DNA from: Sphaerochaeta sp.
GTDB taxonomy: Bacteria > Spirochaetota > Spirochaetia > Sphaerochaetales > Sphaerochaetaceae
Length of the DNA: 13,170 nt
Assembly: GCA_023228445.1 (NCBI GenBank)
Contig: JALOBD010000055.1
Coordinates: 1-13,170, forward strand
Direction: 5' to 3'
Shown: positions 12,764-13,170 of the stretch, one piece after another
How the letters are laid out: each line of letters opens with the position of its first letter
Numbering within the stretch: the first letter of the stretch is position 1
Notes under the pieces: generated by a model
Database searches by the model: none
Told to the model about the DNA's origin: nothing
The model's input: only the letters and a program-made list of their open reading frames with translations
Made by a program: the position numbers and the translations under genes

Positions 12764-13170
12764 CTGGAGACGGCCAGCGCTACAGCCGCTGGACGAGGGA
12801 TTGAGGCGTATCAGAATGACCGTCTCCTACCATGGCGGGCACTACAGCGGGTGGCAGCGCCAACGCAACGCCCTCGCCGTGGCCCAGGTGATTGAGGAGG
12901 CGGTGGCAACGCTCATCGCAGAAACGGTGGAGGTGGTGGGCAGCGGACGCACCGACAGTGGGGTCCATGCACTGGCCCAGGTCTGTCACATCGATATCGC
13001 AAACCAACGCATGCCAGCTGAGCGGTTCGCCGTTGCGCTCAACCGGATACTCCCCCCTGATATCAGAATCCTTGAGAGCAGTGAGGTCGACGACACCTTC
13101 CACGCCCGCTTCACCACGATGGCGCGCACCTATCGCTACTACTACAAGCGCCACCGCGACCTGACTGCGT
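12750..13170 (+). CDS. truA: tRNA pseudouridine synthase A, 5' part (runs off window)
   Basis: The first 140 codons are visible. TruA converts uridines 38-40 of the tRNA anticodon arm to pseudouridine. Family features are present: MTVSYHGGHYSGWQRQ at the N-terminal strand, GSGRTDSGVHALAQ with the catalytic Asp69 (numbered from 12750), FHARF near 124, and TYRYYY just before the edge. The start is uncertain. ATG 12750 gives a 17-residue polar extension and overlaps acpS by 14 bases; TTG 12801 (giving MRRIRMTVSYHGG) would look most like usual TruA N-termini, and ATG 12816 is also in frame. None has a strong ribosome site, which suits translational coupling. It is the last visible gene of the glpK-cdaA-cdaR-acpS unit. 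Confidence 0.93.
   Translation, partial: MARSDWRRPALQPLDEGLRRIRMTVSYHGGHYSGWQRQRNALAVAQVIEEAVATLIAETVEVVGSGRTDSGVHALAQVCHIDIANQRMPAERFAVALNRILPPDIRILESSEVDDTFHARFTTMARTYRYYYKRHRDLTA

Overview
This 13.2 kb window is compact, GC-rich bacterial chromosome that looks like a free-living spirochaete, possibly near Sphaerochaetaceae or the higher-GC Spirochaeta. This rests on gene content: spirochaete-style lipoproteins including an LPP20-type one, a large M16C presequence-type protease, a DRTGG-domain protein, and the order cdaA - short cdaR - acpS - truA, which I recall from memory in Borrelia. The assignment is an inference and no search was run. There is no mobile element, CRISPR array, tRNA or rRNA, and no gene-free stretch longer than about 110 bases.

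Layout. (1) 111-962: a lipoprotein of unknown function with an odd hydrophobic C-terminal half. (2) 1036-4618: a tightly overlapping block of pepT (tripeptide aminopeptidase), a secreted, barrel-like envelope protein and an LPP20-type lipoprotein. (3) 4608-6168, minus strand: nfo (endonuclease IV), then an overlapping glycerophosphodiester phosphodiesterase; the latter converges on the LPP20 gene with an 11-base overlap of the 3' ends. (4) 6248-9199: a 983-residue M16C zinc metalloprotease, divergent from nfo. (5) 9208-9552, minus strand: a small DRTGG-domain protein, convergent with the protease gene. (6) 9660-13170: glpK - cdaA - cdaR - acpS - truA, all joined by short overlaps; truA runs off the window end.

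How the genes relate. The last block joins glycerol phosphorylation to a complete c-di-AMP synthase module (membrane cyclase CdaA plus a single-domain CdaR), followed by acyl-carrier-protein activation and tRNA pseudouridylation. The glycerophosphodiesterase in block 3 could supply glycerol-3-phosphate to the same pool as GlpK, although it is in another operon. Block 2 joins peptide catabolism to two envelope proteins.

The most distinctive non-coding features are two divergent promoter regions, 6169-6247 and 9553-9659. In the first, both promoters appear to share one palindromic -35 core inside a 51-base dyad. In both regions the minus-strand promoter is placed so that transcription should begin on the A of the ATG, predicting leaderless mRNAs for nfo and for the DRTGG gene. 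I found no clearly new multi-gene defence or catalytic system. The most testable novelties are the glpK-cdaA coupling, the minimal CdaR and the promoter architecture.
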